Counted from the stretch's first letter, positions 1-8,605 are shown. The stretch: 64,000 nt of DNA from CAVRXZ01 sp963773035 (GCA_963773035.1 CAVYZX010000001.1:1-64000), one strand, 5' to 3'. Numbers and translations: made by a program. Notes: generated by a model not told the origin, from the letters alone.

Positions 1-125
1 CTCCGCCATCCTCCTTCGCTCGCGTCTGAACTCAGCGCGAGCTTCGGCGGGATGGCTCGCTGCCACGCATGAGATCTCGCCGAAGCGCGTAGCGCGAAGG
101 CGGACGAATCCCACTCTCTCCGCCA
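1..125 (+). other. tRNA-3'-end-like fragments flanking a GC-rich inverted repeat
   Basis: CTCCGCCA occurs at 1-8 and again at 118-125. The second copy follows a stretch (about 103-125) that reads like a T-arm plus acceptor 3' strand ending in CCA, as in bacterial tRNA-Ser genes. No complete cloverleaf can be folded because the T-loop is degenerate and there is no 5' acceptor strand. The sequence between is rich in short inverted repeats around GCTTCGGCGGG and TCTCGCCGAAGC. Lying next to a recombinase remnant, it may be an old attachment site. That is inference; it could also be a dispersed repeat. Confidence 0.3.
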
Positions 126-480
126 ATCTCCTGTTTCGTTGCCGCGGACGAGCAGGTCGAATGGCTTGCGGTAACTAGGAGAAAGAGTTCCGCGGTCGAA
201 CGTGCAGTTCGAAAGCACCGTTTCGAGCAATCGCCGCTGTTCGGCCGGCTCTTAGCGATTGATAGAAATTTTCGGCCTTTTTCGCGAGTTCGAAAATCCT
301 CTCGGCAGTAGTCGTCGCGAGTGGACTGGGCACTTCGAGATGGCTTCGTCCAGCGTCCGCGGTTTGGAGCTCGCCTTCCCATTCCTTCGACTTCCGCGTC
401 CAGAATTCTTCCAAAATCCGACCTGACACGAAATCTTCTTAGCCCGATCCAGCTTGCTGACGACCGTACCCGATCGCTTT
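126..480 (-). pseudogene. Serine site-specific recombinase, C-terminal remnant with frameshifts
   Basis: On the minus strand, three overlapping frames together give the coiled C-terminal part of a large serine recombinase (resolvase/invertase superfamily). One frame has a segment around LDRAKK, the next has ILEEFWTRKSKEWEGELQ followed by IFELAKKAENFYQSL, and the third ends with VLSNCTFDRGTLSPSYRKP and then FDLLVRGNE. These blocks occur in this order at the end of IS607-like and phage-type recombinases with zinc-ribbon tails. The catalytic resolvase domain and zinc ribbon are absent, and at least two frameshifts break the frame, so it is non-functional. It abuts an IS3 transposase tail on the opposite strand. 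Confidence 0.7.
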
Positions 481-501
481 GCCAGCTGCAGTGAAGCCAA
501 G

Positions 502-612
502 ATGGAGTTGTTCGACTACATCGAAGTGTTCTATAACCAACGATGCCGACAGTCGACGCTCGGCCAAATCAGTCCAGCCGCCTTTGAAGGGCGGGCGACT
601 CAGGCCGCATAA
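502..612 (+). mobile_element. IS3-family transposase (OrfB) C-terminal remnant
   Basis: The frame encodes a 36-residue tail with FDYIEVFYNQRCRQSTLGQ followed by SPAAFE, the hallmark end of the IS3-family integrase-type (DDE) transposase, where FYN-R-R-HSTLG-SP-FE closes the catalytic domain. The DDE residues and the whole upstream part are missing, and no terminal inverted repeat was found. The reading frame stays open for a few codons upstream of 502 but does not look like transposase there. It is an insertion-sequence fossil. Confidence 0.75.
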
Positions 613-631
613 CGAATAGCGAAACAGTCCA

Positions 632-1054
632 ATGTTGAAGTCACGACCGATCGTTGCGTTCGTTGCGACGACCGATCCGAAGCGCGCGAAACCCTTCTAT
701 GCCAAGACGCTGGGACTTCGCCTGGTGAGCGAGGATGGCTTCGCATTGGCGTTCGACGCCGGTGGCACGATGCTCCGCGTCGCCATCGTGAAGACGCTCC
801 AGCCAGCGGGTTACACAATCCTTGGCTGGATGGTGCCGGACATCGCGAAAGCCGTGCGCGACCTGGTGAAGCGAGGCGTCATCTTCCAGCGGTACGAGGG
901 GATGCCGCAGGACGATCTCGGGATCTGGTCTTCCCCAAGCGGCGCACGTGTCGCGTGGTTCACCGATCCAGACAGTAACACGCTGTCGTTGACTGAGCTC
1001 CCCCGGCCGACGAGCAAGAATGTAAAAAGAAAACGCAGCCGCCGGAAACAATAA
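632..1054 (+). CDS. VOC (glyoxalase/bleomycin-resistance) family protein
   Basis: A 140-residue protein with one vicinal-oxygen-chelate module. It opens with a strand (IVAFVATTDPKRAKPFY) followed by the typical FYAKTLGLRLVSED turn, and ends with W(S)SPSGARVAWFTDPDSNTLSL, the usual DPDGN-x-L-x-L closing motif. One module suggests it dimerises. Canonical metal ligands are not obvious, so the substrate cannot be stated. The C-terminal 20 residues are very basic (KRKRSRRKQ) and unusual for the family. It lies just after mobile-element debris and reads away from it. The start is the first ATG; no strong ribosome-binding site precedes it. Confidence 0.85.
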   Translation: MLKSRPIVAFVATTDPKRAKPFYAKTLGLRLVSEDGFALAFDAGGTMLRVAIVKTLQPAGYTILGWMVPDIAKAVRDLVKRGVIFQRYEGMPQDDLGIWSSPSGARVAWFTDPDSNTLSLTELPRPTSKNVKRKRSRRKQ

Positions 1055-1231
1055 GCCGTGCCGATTCAGAAGCGCACCATAGGGATTCGGCTGTAAACCG
1101 TCCACCAGATTGGATCAAGCTCACGACCGACTTGGTTGGCCGTATGATGGGACACGTTCGAGACGTGTGAAGTGCTCAGCTAATCATTCTCAATCGGCTG
1201 GGGTGAACCCGGCTCCGAAGAGGCAACCGTC

Positions 1232-1528
1232 ATGAACATGCCAGGATTCACCGCTGAGATCGCGCTCAGCACAACAGGCGAACGCTACGTCCAGGCAGCC
1301 CAAGGCGCCGTGGCTTTGAGGAACACAGCAGCAGTTCAGCCCGCCATGAGGGTCTCGTCTTACGGACATCCGCCTTCGACGGTCAAGCGCCGCTGCGATC
1401 GAGGCGGCGGATCGTATTGGGGCACCGGCCCTACGACGGCCACCTACGGCTGCATGTTTCCTGATGGCACTGGCATCGTCTGTGACGGCGTCAGACCAGG
1501 AGATGCGGGAACCTGCGACACGTTCTAG
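1232..1528 (+). CDS. Small Cys-containing protein with MPGFTAE-type N-terminus
   Basis: A 98-residue ORF beginning MNMPGFTAEIALSTTGERY. From memory, similar MPGFTAE openings occur on many small uncharacterised proteins of soil bacteria. The ATG has a ribosome-binding site (GAAGAGG, 8 bases upstream). The middle is low-complexity; the C-terminal third has Gly-rich turns and four cysteines (RRCD, YGCM, IVCD, GTCD) that could form disulfides or bind metal. There is no hydrophobic signal peptide. A conserved N-terminal leader ahead of a variable Cys-rich tail recalls secreted peptides or RiPP precursors, but no maturation enzyme is adjacent. Function unknown. Confidence 0.55.
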   Translation: MNMPGFTAEIALSTTGERYVQAAQGAVALRNTAAVQPAMRVSSYGHPPSTVKRRCDRGGGSYWGTGPTTATYGCMFPDGTGIVCDGVRPGDAGTCDTF

Positions 1529-2083
1529 GCCGTCGCGGTGGAATCTTGGTCAGCTCGCAACGCAACGAGGCTTTGGCGAGCTTTCAGTCGCAGCATCACT
1601 ATCACCGTCTCCGTTCAGGTAAAGGCACGCGACAGCCGGCCCGCTCTGTCCGTCCAAGTATTCCGTCCGTAGTAAGTAAGCCCTGCCGCGAAAATTTTTC
1701 GCTCGCACCAACCGGGGGTGGGGTGGAGGAACCCCTCAACGCGCGGGGTCTGGGCGTACGCGCTCAGCCACAAGTCACATGGCTGCTGACGATCCACGGA
1801 GTGATTACGGATGTCGATAGAAGGGCGTGAACGCGCAAAGTTGACGAGGCATAGCGGAGGGTTTGCATTCAACGTCGCGTGAGTCCCAGACGCAAATGCT
1901 CTGACTCCGATGGCAACCAACGTGAGCCGGTTCGACACTCTGCGACATTCAGCGATCGACAGCATACCTTCATTCAGTCGAGCAAATTTCCCCGATCTCC
2001 GTCCACGCACAAGTCTTACCGCTTTCCTGAAGAAAAAATGACTCACGCCGTCGCATCGACTCATCGCGTAGAATGCCCTCCGA
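1529..2083. other. Intergenic region, no supported gene
   Basis: Both strands have only short open frames with no recognisable domain and no ribosome-binding site. A GC-rich segment with a small inverted repeat (GGGGTGG...CCCC, about 1710-1740) is present. The 3' end carries the candidate promoter of the kinase gene. Confidence 0.5.
2069..2074 (+). promoter_or_regulatory. Candidate -10 element for a leaderless kinase transcript
   Basis: TAGAAT ends 9 bases before the GTG at 2084, so transcription would begin at or within a few bases of the start codon. No convincing -35 hexamer is seen and no ribosome-binding site lies between. The same geometry recurs elsewhere in the window. Confidence 0.4.
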
Positions 2084-4756
2084 GTGGCCATCGGCCCGGG
2101 CACCCGAATCGGTCCGTACGAGGTGACGTCCCCCCTCGGCGAGGGCGGGATGGGGAAGGTCTGGCGAGCGCACCACCTTGCGCTTAAGCGGGACGATGCG
2201 CTGAAGGTTCTTCCGGAGGCCTTCTCGGCAGACCCGGACCGACTCGCTCGCTTTCAACGCGAAGCACAAATCCTCGCCTCGCTGAATCATCCCAACATCG
2301 CTCACGTGTACGGCTTGGAAGAAAGCGACGGCACGAAGGCGCTCGTGATGGAGCTGGTTGAGGGGCCGACGCTTGCCGACCGCATTGCGAAGGGACCGAT
2401 TCCCATTGATGAGGCGCTGCCGATTGCCCGACAGATAGCCGAAGCCCTCGAAGCGGCGCACGAGCAGGGCATCATCCATCGCGACCTGAAACCTGCAAAC
2501 ATCAAGGTCCGCCTTGATGGCACGGTGAAGGTGTTGGACTTCGGACTGGCCAAGGCCATGGAGCCGGTCGGCATCGTTTCGAGCAGCGTCTCTCAGTCAC
2601 CGACGATCACCGCACCCGCGATGACGCAGCCCGGTGTCATCCTCGGCACCGCGGCGTATATGAGCCCCGAGCAAGCGAAGGGGAGATCCGCGGACAAGCG
2701 CGCCGACATCTGGGCGTTCGGGTGCGTGGTGTTTGAGATGTTGACGGGTCGGGCAGCCTTCGCGCGTTCCACCATCTCCGAGACAATTGCCGCGATTTTG
2801 GACCTCGAGCCGAACTGGAAAGAGCTGCCACAGGCAACGCCGAGCAGCATTCGGCGGTTGCTGCGGCGGAGCCTCCAAAAGGATCTCAAGCGGCGTCTGC
2901 GTGACATCGGAGACGCCCGGGCCGAGATCGACGATGCGCTGACCACCTCGGAAGGACCGTCTGTGAGAGAGCATGGCGAGGTGCCGCGACGCTGGATCTG
3001 GAGTTTGACATTCACTCTGGTTGCCCTGGCGCTCGGCGTTGGCTGGACAATCGCACATCTGCAACGGCCCGTCGCTGATATCCGCGCTGCGAGGTTGACG
3101 GTGAATCCGCCGACTGGAACAGAATTTCTGGTCGCAGGCGAAGCTGGCGGTGCCGCAATCTCTCCAGATGAACGCCTGCTGGCATTCGTCGCGCGGTACC
3201 CGAATAGTGTCGGCAAGCTGTGGATTCGCCCCCTGAATTCACTCGTCGCCCGCGAGTTGCCTGGCACCGACGACGCCAGGTACCCGTTTTGGTCCCCAGA
3301 CAGCGCGTCGCTTGGCTTTTTCGCTGGGGGAAAGCTCAAGCGCGTCGAGGTTACCGGAGGTTTGCCAGCGGTGATCTGCGAGGTCGGGTCCGGGCGAGGC
3401 GGAACGTGGAACGAGGAAGGAGTCGTTCTTTTCAATGCGGTGAACGACGGCCCTCTCCTGAAAGTGTTTGCCACTGGGGGAACGCCTGTACCTGTCACAA
3501 CCATCGACACCGCGCAGGGAGAGAACTCTCACCGCTGGCCGCAGTTTCTTCCCGGCGGACGTCGTTTTATCTACCTGAACCGCGGGAAGGGGATCTACCT
3601 AGGATCGTTGGATCGCCCACAGGAGAAGATCCCGCTGCTGAGTTCCACAACCAACGCGATCTATGCGCCGCCGCATGGAGTAAACGAACTTGGTCACCTA
3701 TTCTGGGTACGAGATGGAACTCTCATCACACAACCGTTTGATGCCGCGGCGTCCAAAGTCACGGGGCAACCGGCGATAATCGCCGAAGGGGTTGCCCTCG
3801 GCGCGGTTGGACAGAGCACCGTATCGATTTCGAAGGACGGAACGATTGTCTATAGCGAGGTGGGCATTGAACACCTTCGACTGAGCTGGTACAACCGCGA
3901 CGGAAAATCACTGGGTGTCCTGGGACAGGCGGAGCGTTACATCGGCTTGCGAATTTCGCCCGACGCCAAGAGGGTGGTAATCGCCGAGGTGCCGGACATT
4001 TGGCAAATGGAGTTGGCTCGCGCCATTCCAACCCGCGTTACGTTTAGTGGAGGGGTCAATAATCCAGTCTGGTCGCCCGACGGCCAACGGATCGCATACC
4101 AGAAGGGAGGCCCACCAAACCTGTTTGCGGGAAGTGCGAACGGTACGGGCTCGGAAGAGCGCCTGATCGAATCTCGTGACTCGCTGATTTTGTGGGATTG
4201 GTCACCTGATGGCCGGTTCTTGCTGTATTCCGCGTTGTCGAACGATATTTCGTCGAGAGCGCAGCCGGATCTTTGGCTGCTGCCGCTGACTGGCGACCGA
4301 AAGCCTTTTCGCTTCCTGACGACGCCCTTTCGGGAAGGACCAAGCCAGTTTTCGCCGGACGCAGCGTGGATTGCTTATACCTCCGCTGAATCCGGCCGGA
4401 ATGAAGTCTACGTACAGAGTTTTCCGGCGGGTCACGTGAAGTGGCGGGTATCGAGCAACGGCGGAGCGTGGCCGCGATGGCGCAGAGACGGCAAAGAGCT
4501 GTTCTATGTCGGGCTAGACCGCAAAGTTATGTCACTAGAAGTCCGGGCCGTCTCCCGTTCCCTGGAATTTGGGACCCCAATCGGCTTGTTCGCCATTCCA
4601 TTGACGCGGGGAGAAAACGACGCATATCCGTACGACGTCATGCCCGACGGCCAGCGCTTTTTGGCCCTGGCCCCAGATTCTGACGCTGAAACGCCACCTA
4701 TCACGGTCATGTTCAACTGGTTTACCGAGCTGAAGCAGCGCGTGCCGGTGAAATAG
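2084..4756 (+). CDS. Ser/Thr protein kinase with C-terminal TolB/WD40-like propeller
   Basis: An 890-residue membrane-anchored Hanks-type kinase. The glycine loop is GEGGMG (residues 19-24), the ATP-binding lysine is about K41 (ALKVLP), the catalytic loop HRDLKPAN is 132-139 and DFG is 152-154, followed by GTAAYMSPEQA. All key residues are present, so it should be active. One membrane segment (about 302-322, SLTFTLVALALGVGW) leads into about 550 residues of PD40/TolB-type beta-propeller repeats (ISPDERLLAF, WSPDSASLGF, WSPDGQRIAY, FSPDAAWIAY). The kinase would be cytoplasmic and the propeller periplasmic, which suggests a sensor. The ligand is unknown. GTG is chosen as start because MAIGPGTRIGPYEV is the usual family opening. 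Confidence 0.93.
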   Translation: MAIGPGTRIGPYEVTSPLGEGGMGKVWRAHHLALKRDDALKVLPEAFSADPDRLARFQREAQILASLNHPNIAHVYGLEESDGTKALVMELVEGPTLADRIAKGPIPIDEALPIARQIAEALEAAHEQGIIHRDLKPANIKVRLDGTVKVLDFGLAKAMEPVGIVSSSVSQSPTITAPAMTQPGVILGTAAYMSPEQAKGRSADKRADIWAFGCVVFEMLTGRAAFARSTISETIAAILDLEPNWKELPQATPSSIRRLLRRSLQKDLKRRLRDIGDARAEIDDALTTSEGPSVREHGEVPRRWIWSLTFTLVALALGVGWTIAHLQRPVADIRAARLTVNPPTGTEFLVAGEAGGAAISPDERLLAFVARYPNSVGKLWIRPLNSLVARELPGTDDARYPFWSPDSASLGFFAGGKLKRVEVTGGLPAVICEVGSGRGGTWNEEGVVLFNAVNDGPLLKVFATGGTPVPVTTIDTAQGENSHRWPQFLPGGRRFIYLNRGKGIYLGSLDRPQEKIPLLSSTTNAIYAPPHGVNELGHLFWVRDGTLITQPFDAAASKVTGQPAIIAEGVALGAVGQSTVSISKDGTIVYSEVGIEHLRLSWYNRDGKSLGVLGQAERYIGLRISPDAKRVVIAEVPDIWQMELARAIPTRVTFSGGVNNPVWSPDGQRIAYQKGGPPNLFAGSANGTGSEERLIESRDSLILWDWSPDGRFLLYSALSNDISSRAQPDLWLLPLTGDRKPFRFLTTPFREGPSQFSPDAAWIAYTSAESGRNEVYVQSFPAGHVKWRVSSNGGAWPRWRRDGKELFYVGLDRKVMSLEVRAVSRSLEFGTPIGLFAIPLTRGENDAYPYDVMPDGQRFLALAPDSDAETPPITVMFNWFTELKQRVPVK

Positions 4757-4789
4757 CGTTGGTTCCCGTGTCTCATCCAGCACGCTCAT

Positions 4790-5122
4790 CGCTCTCCCGT
4801 TCAAAGCGCGTACGCTTTCCCATTCTAGCGACCCATCGAGAAACGGCACCTCCGTCAAGGGGGCAGTGCTGAAGAGGAGCTTGCAGCTTACGGTGTGAGA
4901 TGGAAACACGCCTTTGCGAGGGTCGGGATGTGCGGGATCCTTCCAGACCTGTCCAAGCGTGAAGCCGCCGCGCGCGTTATAGAACCCCACAGCCCAGTCG
5001 TCATGGCGATTAGTCTGGGCCGGTCCCAGATCCCCGACTGCCGACGTTCGTTCCTTCGTGAGCCCATGAATGAACTCGCGCCCATCGCCACCGTTGTGCG
5101 ATCCGATCCGCGAGAGTCGGTC
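4790..5122 (-). pseudogene. Fragment of a conserved uncharacterised protein, fused to a kinase stub
   Basis: Downstream of the truncated kinase and in the same frame, the minus strand encodes SHNGGDGREFIHGLTKERTS, then DDWAVGFYNARGGFTLGQVW, KDPAHPDP, FPSHTVSCKLLFSTA and VPFLDGSLEW. This block resembles a family of hypothetical proteins (often next to heme or cytochrome genes) that I cannot name. Its own start and C-terminus are missing, so it is an internal gene piece left by a deletion or fusion. Confidence 0.5.
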
Positions 5123-5401
5123 CTCCACCAACTGCAGGACGAGCGCGTGCACGCCCTCAGAGTCTTCCAAGCCGTAAATGGCGCCGATATTTGGATGATC
5201 GAGCGACGCGAGGACCTGAGCTTCACGCTTGAAGCGGGCGAGTCGATCGGCGTCCAGCGCAAAGTCGGAAGGAAGGACCTTCAAGGCGACAGTGCGATTG
5301 AGCTTTGTATCGCGCGCGCGATAGACCTCGCCCATGCCGCCAGCGCCGATGGCGGACAAGATTTCATACGGCCCGAGACGGGCGCCAAGAGTCAGTGTCA
5401 A
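5123..5401 (-). pseudogene. Truncated Ser/Thr kinase N-lobe
   Basis: About 93 codons encode a clean kinase N-lobe: LGARLGPYEILSAIGAGGMG, EVYRARDTKLNRTVALKVLP and HPNIGAIYGLEDSEGVHAL, with an intact glycine loop and ATP-binding lysine. The sequence departs from the family after LVLQLVE, before HRD and DFG, so it cannot phosphorylate. The likely original start is TTG at 5401, a few bases after the stop of the caspase-like gene, as if the two were once co-transcribed. Confidence 0.8.
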
Positions 5402-5409
5402 AAGCGTCG

Positions 5410-6942
5410 CTATGGCTTGGGCTTCCAGGAATCCTCTACACCGACGGGCAGCCCAGGCACGTTGCCGATCGGAATCTCGACCAACTGAGTCTTGCGGCCC
5501 CTCCGACCGATGACGGTCACTTCGCGACGGGCGACCAACCCACCGATGCCGTCGCTGAACCGATAGCCCACCTCGTCCTGGTCCGGGTCGAACTCGAGCT
5601 CGAGGTCGCCGCACGGGTTGAAGCGGCGCTTCTGTGCCTCGTCGAGCATGCGGCGGATGTCTGCTCGACCGCCGGCGCCCTCCGGTTCTGGCGGCGCGCC
5701 TTCCGGTTGCGCCTCTGTCACCTCGACCGTGCGGTCGATGATGCGGCACAGCCGCCCCGACCTGTCGAGCGTGACGGCGAGATGCCCGGCTCCGCCCATC
5801 ACCGCGGCGACGCCGTCGAAGCGCTGGCGGTAGTGCGCAGTGAAGTCGGCCACATCCGGCTCGGCCTTCTCGCCGTCACGACCGGCCCCGGCGTGGAAGG
5901 TCGACGTGAACCGGTCGAAGACCAGCTCCAGCCGGCGCTCCGGGTCGAGGTCCCTGGCGATGCGGTCTGCGGATGCGCGTAGTTCGTTGATGGATGCCAG
6001 CTCTGCCCGCGGGTCGACGTCGGCGAGCCGCAGCGCGATGGTGTCGTCGTCGCTGTGCGCCGCCGCGCGTTGGAATCCGGCGGCTTCACGATCGAACGGG
6101 TTCGCTGCATCCACTTCGATCAGGCGCAGGTCGAAGCGGCGTGCAAGCCGTGCGGCCCGCTCCTCACGGCGCCGCTTGGCCTTGAAGAACAGCGGCCCGT
6201 TCGGCACACCGATGCCAAGGTGGACCTCGACGTCGACATCGGGTGAGATGCCCGCCCATCGCCACCAGTACCAGTTGTCGCTCACGCTTGCGCCATTGAA
6301 CAAACGCTCGTTCCAGAGACGGTCCTGCGCCTCCTCGCGCGTCGACCCGCATGCCGTGGAACTCACGATCTGGTTGTGCGTGAGACTCTGGCTCGCCTCC
6401 TGCCACGCCTGGCTGAACGAGACGCCGGTGTTCCAGACGCGGAAGAAGTTCTGGCCGTACGCCCACCAGTCCAGCGAGGTGCTGCCGAATCCGAAGATCA
6501 TGCGGCAGCCCTGGTTGGCGCCGTTCCAGGTACGCCACGGGTTATCGCCCGAGGTCACCCGCAGCGACTCGCACGTGCTGAGGAAGAGGTAGCGCAGGTT
6601 CTGGTCTCCGAAGCGCATCATGTTCGAGAAGCTCGAGGTGCGGGTCGCCCACGAGATGCCCATCGGGAACTCGAAGGTGCCGTCGGCGAGCATGTCGCCG
6701 TGACCGGCGTGGTAGAACACCTTCACCGAGTCCGCGCCGCGCCAGCCGTCGGCGTTGTCGAAGACCGGGTCGAAGCGCCACTGGGCGACGTCGTCGTCTT
6801 TCAGTCGGTAGTTGAGCGCATTGAACCGCGCCACATAATCGAGGAATCCGGCGGCGTCCTCGTGCGCGTGCTCGAGATTCGGCCAGTCGTCGCTGTCGGC
6901 GAACAACTGCACGGAACTGCCGCCGTAGAGGTTCTCGGCCAT
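5410..6942 (-). CDS. Caspase-like (clan CD, DUF6345-like) protein
   Basis: A 510-residue protein without signal peptide or membrane segment. The N-terminal half (about 1-240) has the layout of a caspase/gingipain-fold domain: a hydrophobic strand ending VKVFYHAGHGDML (H78, H81) and a second strand ending RYLFLSTCESLR (C124), giving a candidate His-Cys dyad. I recall this arrangement from the DUF6345 family. The C-terminal half is charged and without recognised domains. The ATG has an excellent ribosome-binding site (AGGAGG, 6 bases upstream). The gene ends 8 bases before a kinase remnant on the same strand, so it may once have worked with a kinase. Substrate and activity are not known. Confidence 0.75.
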   Translation of the reverse strand: MAENLYGGSSVQLFADSDDWPNLEHAHEDAAGFLDYVARFNALNYRLKDDDVAQWRFDPVFDNADGWRGADSVKVFYHAGHGDMLADGTFEFPMGISWATRTSSFSNMMRFGDQNLRYLFLSTCESLRVTSGDNPWRTWNGANQGCRMIFGFGSTSLDWWAYGQNFFRVWNTGVSFSQAWQEASQSLTHNQIVSSTACGSTREEAQDRLWNERLFNGASVSDNWYWWRWAGISPDVDVEVHLGIGVPNGPLFFKAKRRREERAARLARRFDLRLIEVDAANPFDREAAGFQRAAAHSDDDTIALRLADVDPRAELASINELRASADRIARDLDPERRLELVFDRFTSTFHAGAGRDGEKAEPDVADFTAHYRQRFDGVAAVMGGAGHLAVTLDRSGRLCRIIDRTVEVTEAQPEGAPPEPEGAGGRADIRRMLDEAQKRRFNPCGDLELEFDPDQDEVGYRFSDGIGGLVARREVTVIGRRGRKTQLVEIPIGNVPGLPVGVEDSWKPKP

Positions 6943-7182
6943 GATGACCTCCTCTGTCGGTCCCTGGTCAGCCCTTCCGCCTTACGACAGCGTGGATAAG
7001 GCGCTGCCATTTTGGGTACGTCGGCGGGGAATCGCAAGGGAAACAATCCAGCGGCCCTTACACGAGAAGGCGACCAGCCACGAACCGTCGTGCTAGATTC
7101 ATGCTTCAATACATCCTAAAAACTGGTCCATCAGCCAGGCCCCTTGTTCGATGTCGTCGGGTGGGCTCGTTGAGGAGGTCAG

Positions 7183-7998
7183 ATGAAAACGACGTTACTT
7201 TGTTGCTTGCTGCTGCTGGCCGCAACCCCTACCATCTCGGCACAGTGGGCGAAACAGCGGGATCCGCGAGTTCCAAGTACTGAGGACGGTAAGGTCAATC
7301 TCACTGCGCCCACGCCGAAGGCGAGTGACGGGAAGCCAGACCTGTCTGGTGTCTGGCTCACCGATGGTAGTCCGGTTCCGCCGCATATTCCGACGGTTGA
7401 AGGGAGCGACCTTCGAGTCTCTCGCCACTTCATTGATGTGACGGCTGACATGAAACCCGAGCAGGTGCAGATAGAGCCGTGGGCCGGCGAACTGCTGAAG
7501 AAACGTCTTGACAGCAACGGTGTCCTCGACCCCGTTGGGTACTGTCAACCCGTCGGCGAACCCGGGCAGGCTGAAGTTCCCCTTCCGTATAAGATCGTGC
7601 AGACGCCGAGTTTGATTCTTGTGCTCTACGAGGAGGGCAGCATCCACCGTCAGATTTTCCTCGATGGACGCAAAGTGGTCCCGGATGCCGAACCACGCTG
7701 GTACGGCTATTCGACCGGCCGCTGGGAGGCTGACACCCTCGTGGTCGAGACGGTTGGTTTCCACGACCGCAGCTGGCTAGACCGAATGGGCCATCCGCAT
7801 ACTGATGCGATGCGCGTGACCGAGCGATTTCGCCGCCGTGATGTCGGACATTTGGAAGTCGATGTAACGATCACAGACGCGAAAGCGTATCGAACCCCTG
7901 TTTCTTACAAGCGACGTGCCACACTGCTGCCAAATGAGGACCTGCTGGAGTACTTTTGCACCGATAACGAGAAAGACGTGCAGCGCTATCAGAAGTAA
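7183..7998 (+). CDS. Secreted PDLSGVW-family protein (uncharacterised)
   Basis: A 271-residue protein with a clear signal peptide (LLCCLLLLAATPTISA). Family blocks in order: KASDGKPDLSGVW (about 45-58), a variable middle with YCQPVGEPG, IHRQIFLDGRKV, WYGYSTGRWEADTLVVETVG, DRSWLDRMGHPHTDAMRVTE, RRRDVGHLEVDV and the ending LLEYFCTDNEKD. The family is very common in Acidobacteria and of unknown biochemical role. It is the first of six copies or fragments in this window. A 9-bp hairpin follows the stop codon, suggesting the gene is monocistronic. Confidence 0.85.
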   Translation: MKTTLLCCLLLLAATPTISAQWAKQRDPRVPSTEDGKVNLTAPTPKASDGKPDLSGVWLTDGSPVPPHIPTVEGSDLRVSRHFIDVTADMKPEQVQIEPWAGELLKKRLDSNGVLDPVGYCQPVGEPGQAEVPLPYKIVQTPSLILVLYEEGSIHRQIFLDGRKVVPDAEPRWYGYSTGRWEADTLVVETVGFHDRSWLDRMGHPHTDAMRVTERFRRRDVGHLEVDVTITDAKAYRTPVSYKRRATLLPNEDLLEYFCTDNEKDVQRYQK

Positions 7999-8010
7999 AA
8001 GTCACTTGTG

Positions 8011-8036
8011 GCTGAAGAGCGTCGCCACTCTTCAGC
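8011..8036. terminator. Bidirectional hairpin between convergent genes
   Basis: GCTGAAGAG (8011-8019) and CTCTTCAGC (8028-8036) form a perfect 9-bp stem with an 8-base loop. It sits between two convergent genes and overlaps the last base of the second gene's stop codon. No strong T-run follows on either strand, so efficiency is uncertain. Confidence 0.55.
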
Positions 8037-8533
8037 TATCGTTCACGACTCCAATAGAACAGGATGAGATCCGTGCCGATGGGTTTTGCTCCAAGGTGGC
8101 GCAGCATCATCGTCACCTGTCCGCGATGGTACGTCCCGTGATTGATGACGTGTTGGAACATCTCCCAAAAGAGCGATCTGTGATCTTTGCCGTCCAGACG
8201 GCTGGTGTAGTCCATCGACTGATTGATGCCATCCTGGCCCAGGCGCTCCAGCAGCGCACGCATTCTGACCTCATGCTTCTTCGAGGCCTCTCGGACTGAT
8301 TCGAGATCAGGAAAGGCTTCGGCAGACGGCATCGGCAGAGACTCGTTCTGCCAGCGCGCATACCAGATACACTCCGCAAAATGGATGTGGACGAGCGTAT
8401 CCCGAACAGACGGAAAGCTGTTGCCGAGGTCTCTGGTGAATTGCTCGGGCGACAGATGCTCGACCGCCTCGAACACACGCTCTTGAGCCCAATAGTGATA
8501 GTCCAGCAACTCACTCAAGTAGCTGTGATTCAC
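8036..8533 (-). CDS. DinB-family four-helix metalloprotein
   Basis: A 165-residue DinB-like protein. It carries the expected histidines: one in LLDYHYWAQERVFEAVEHL near the N-terminus, one in VRDTLVHIHFAE, and the pair in MFQHVINHGTYHRGQVTMML near the C-terminus. The C-terminal NHGTYHRGQ block is the family signature for the metal site, and members are often thiol-dependent transferases. The start is taken as GTG at 8533 because family similarity begins at NHSYLSELLDYHYWAQ. An open frame extends upstream but is antisense to the next gene. The substrate cannot be inferred. Confidence 0.85.
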   Translation of the reverse strand: MNHSYLSELLDYHYWAQERVFEAVEHLSPEQFTRDLGNSFPSVRDTLVHIHFAECIWYARWQNESLPMPSAEAFPDLESVREASKKHEVRMRALLERLGQDGINQSMDYTSRLDGKDHRSLFWEMFQHVINHGTYHRGQVTMMLRHLGAKPIGTDLILFYWSRER

Positions 8534-8605
8534 GATACACTCCGGCAGACCGGTTCGGCGCCCATAGGTTATCACCGACGTCCCCGCTACAAAGGAGAGA
8601 CGACC

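Noticed and set aside
1..125. Functional tRNA-Ser gene
   Set aside because: No 5' acceptor strand, D-arm or anticodon arm can be folded; only the 3'-end-like segment exists.
1546..1830. Short plus-strand ORF upstream of the kinase
   Set aside because: No ribosome-binding site, low-complexity composition and no family resemblance.
4535..5749. One 404-residue gene on the minus strand
   Set aside because: Its ends are antisense to the plus-strand kinase and run inside the caspase-like gene. Only the middle has kinase and foreign-family content, so it was recorded as two gene fragments.
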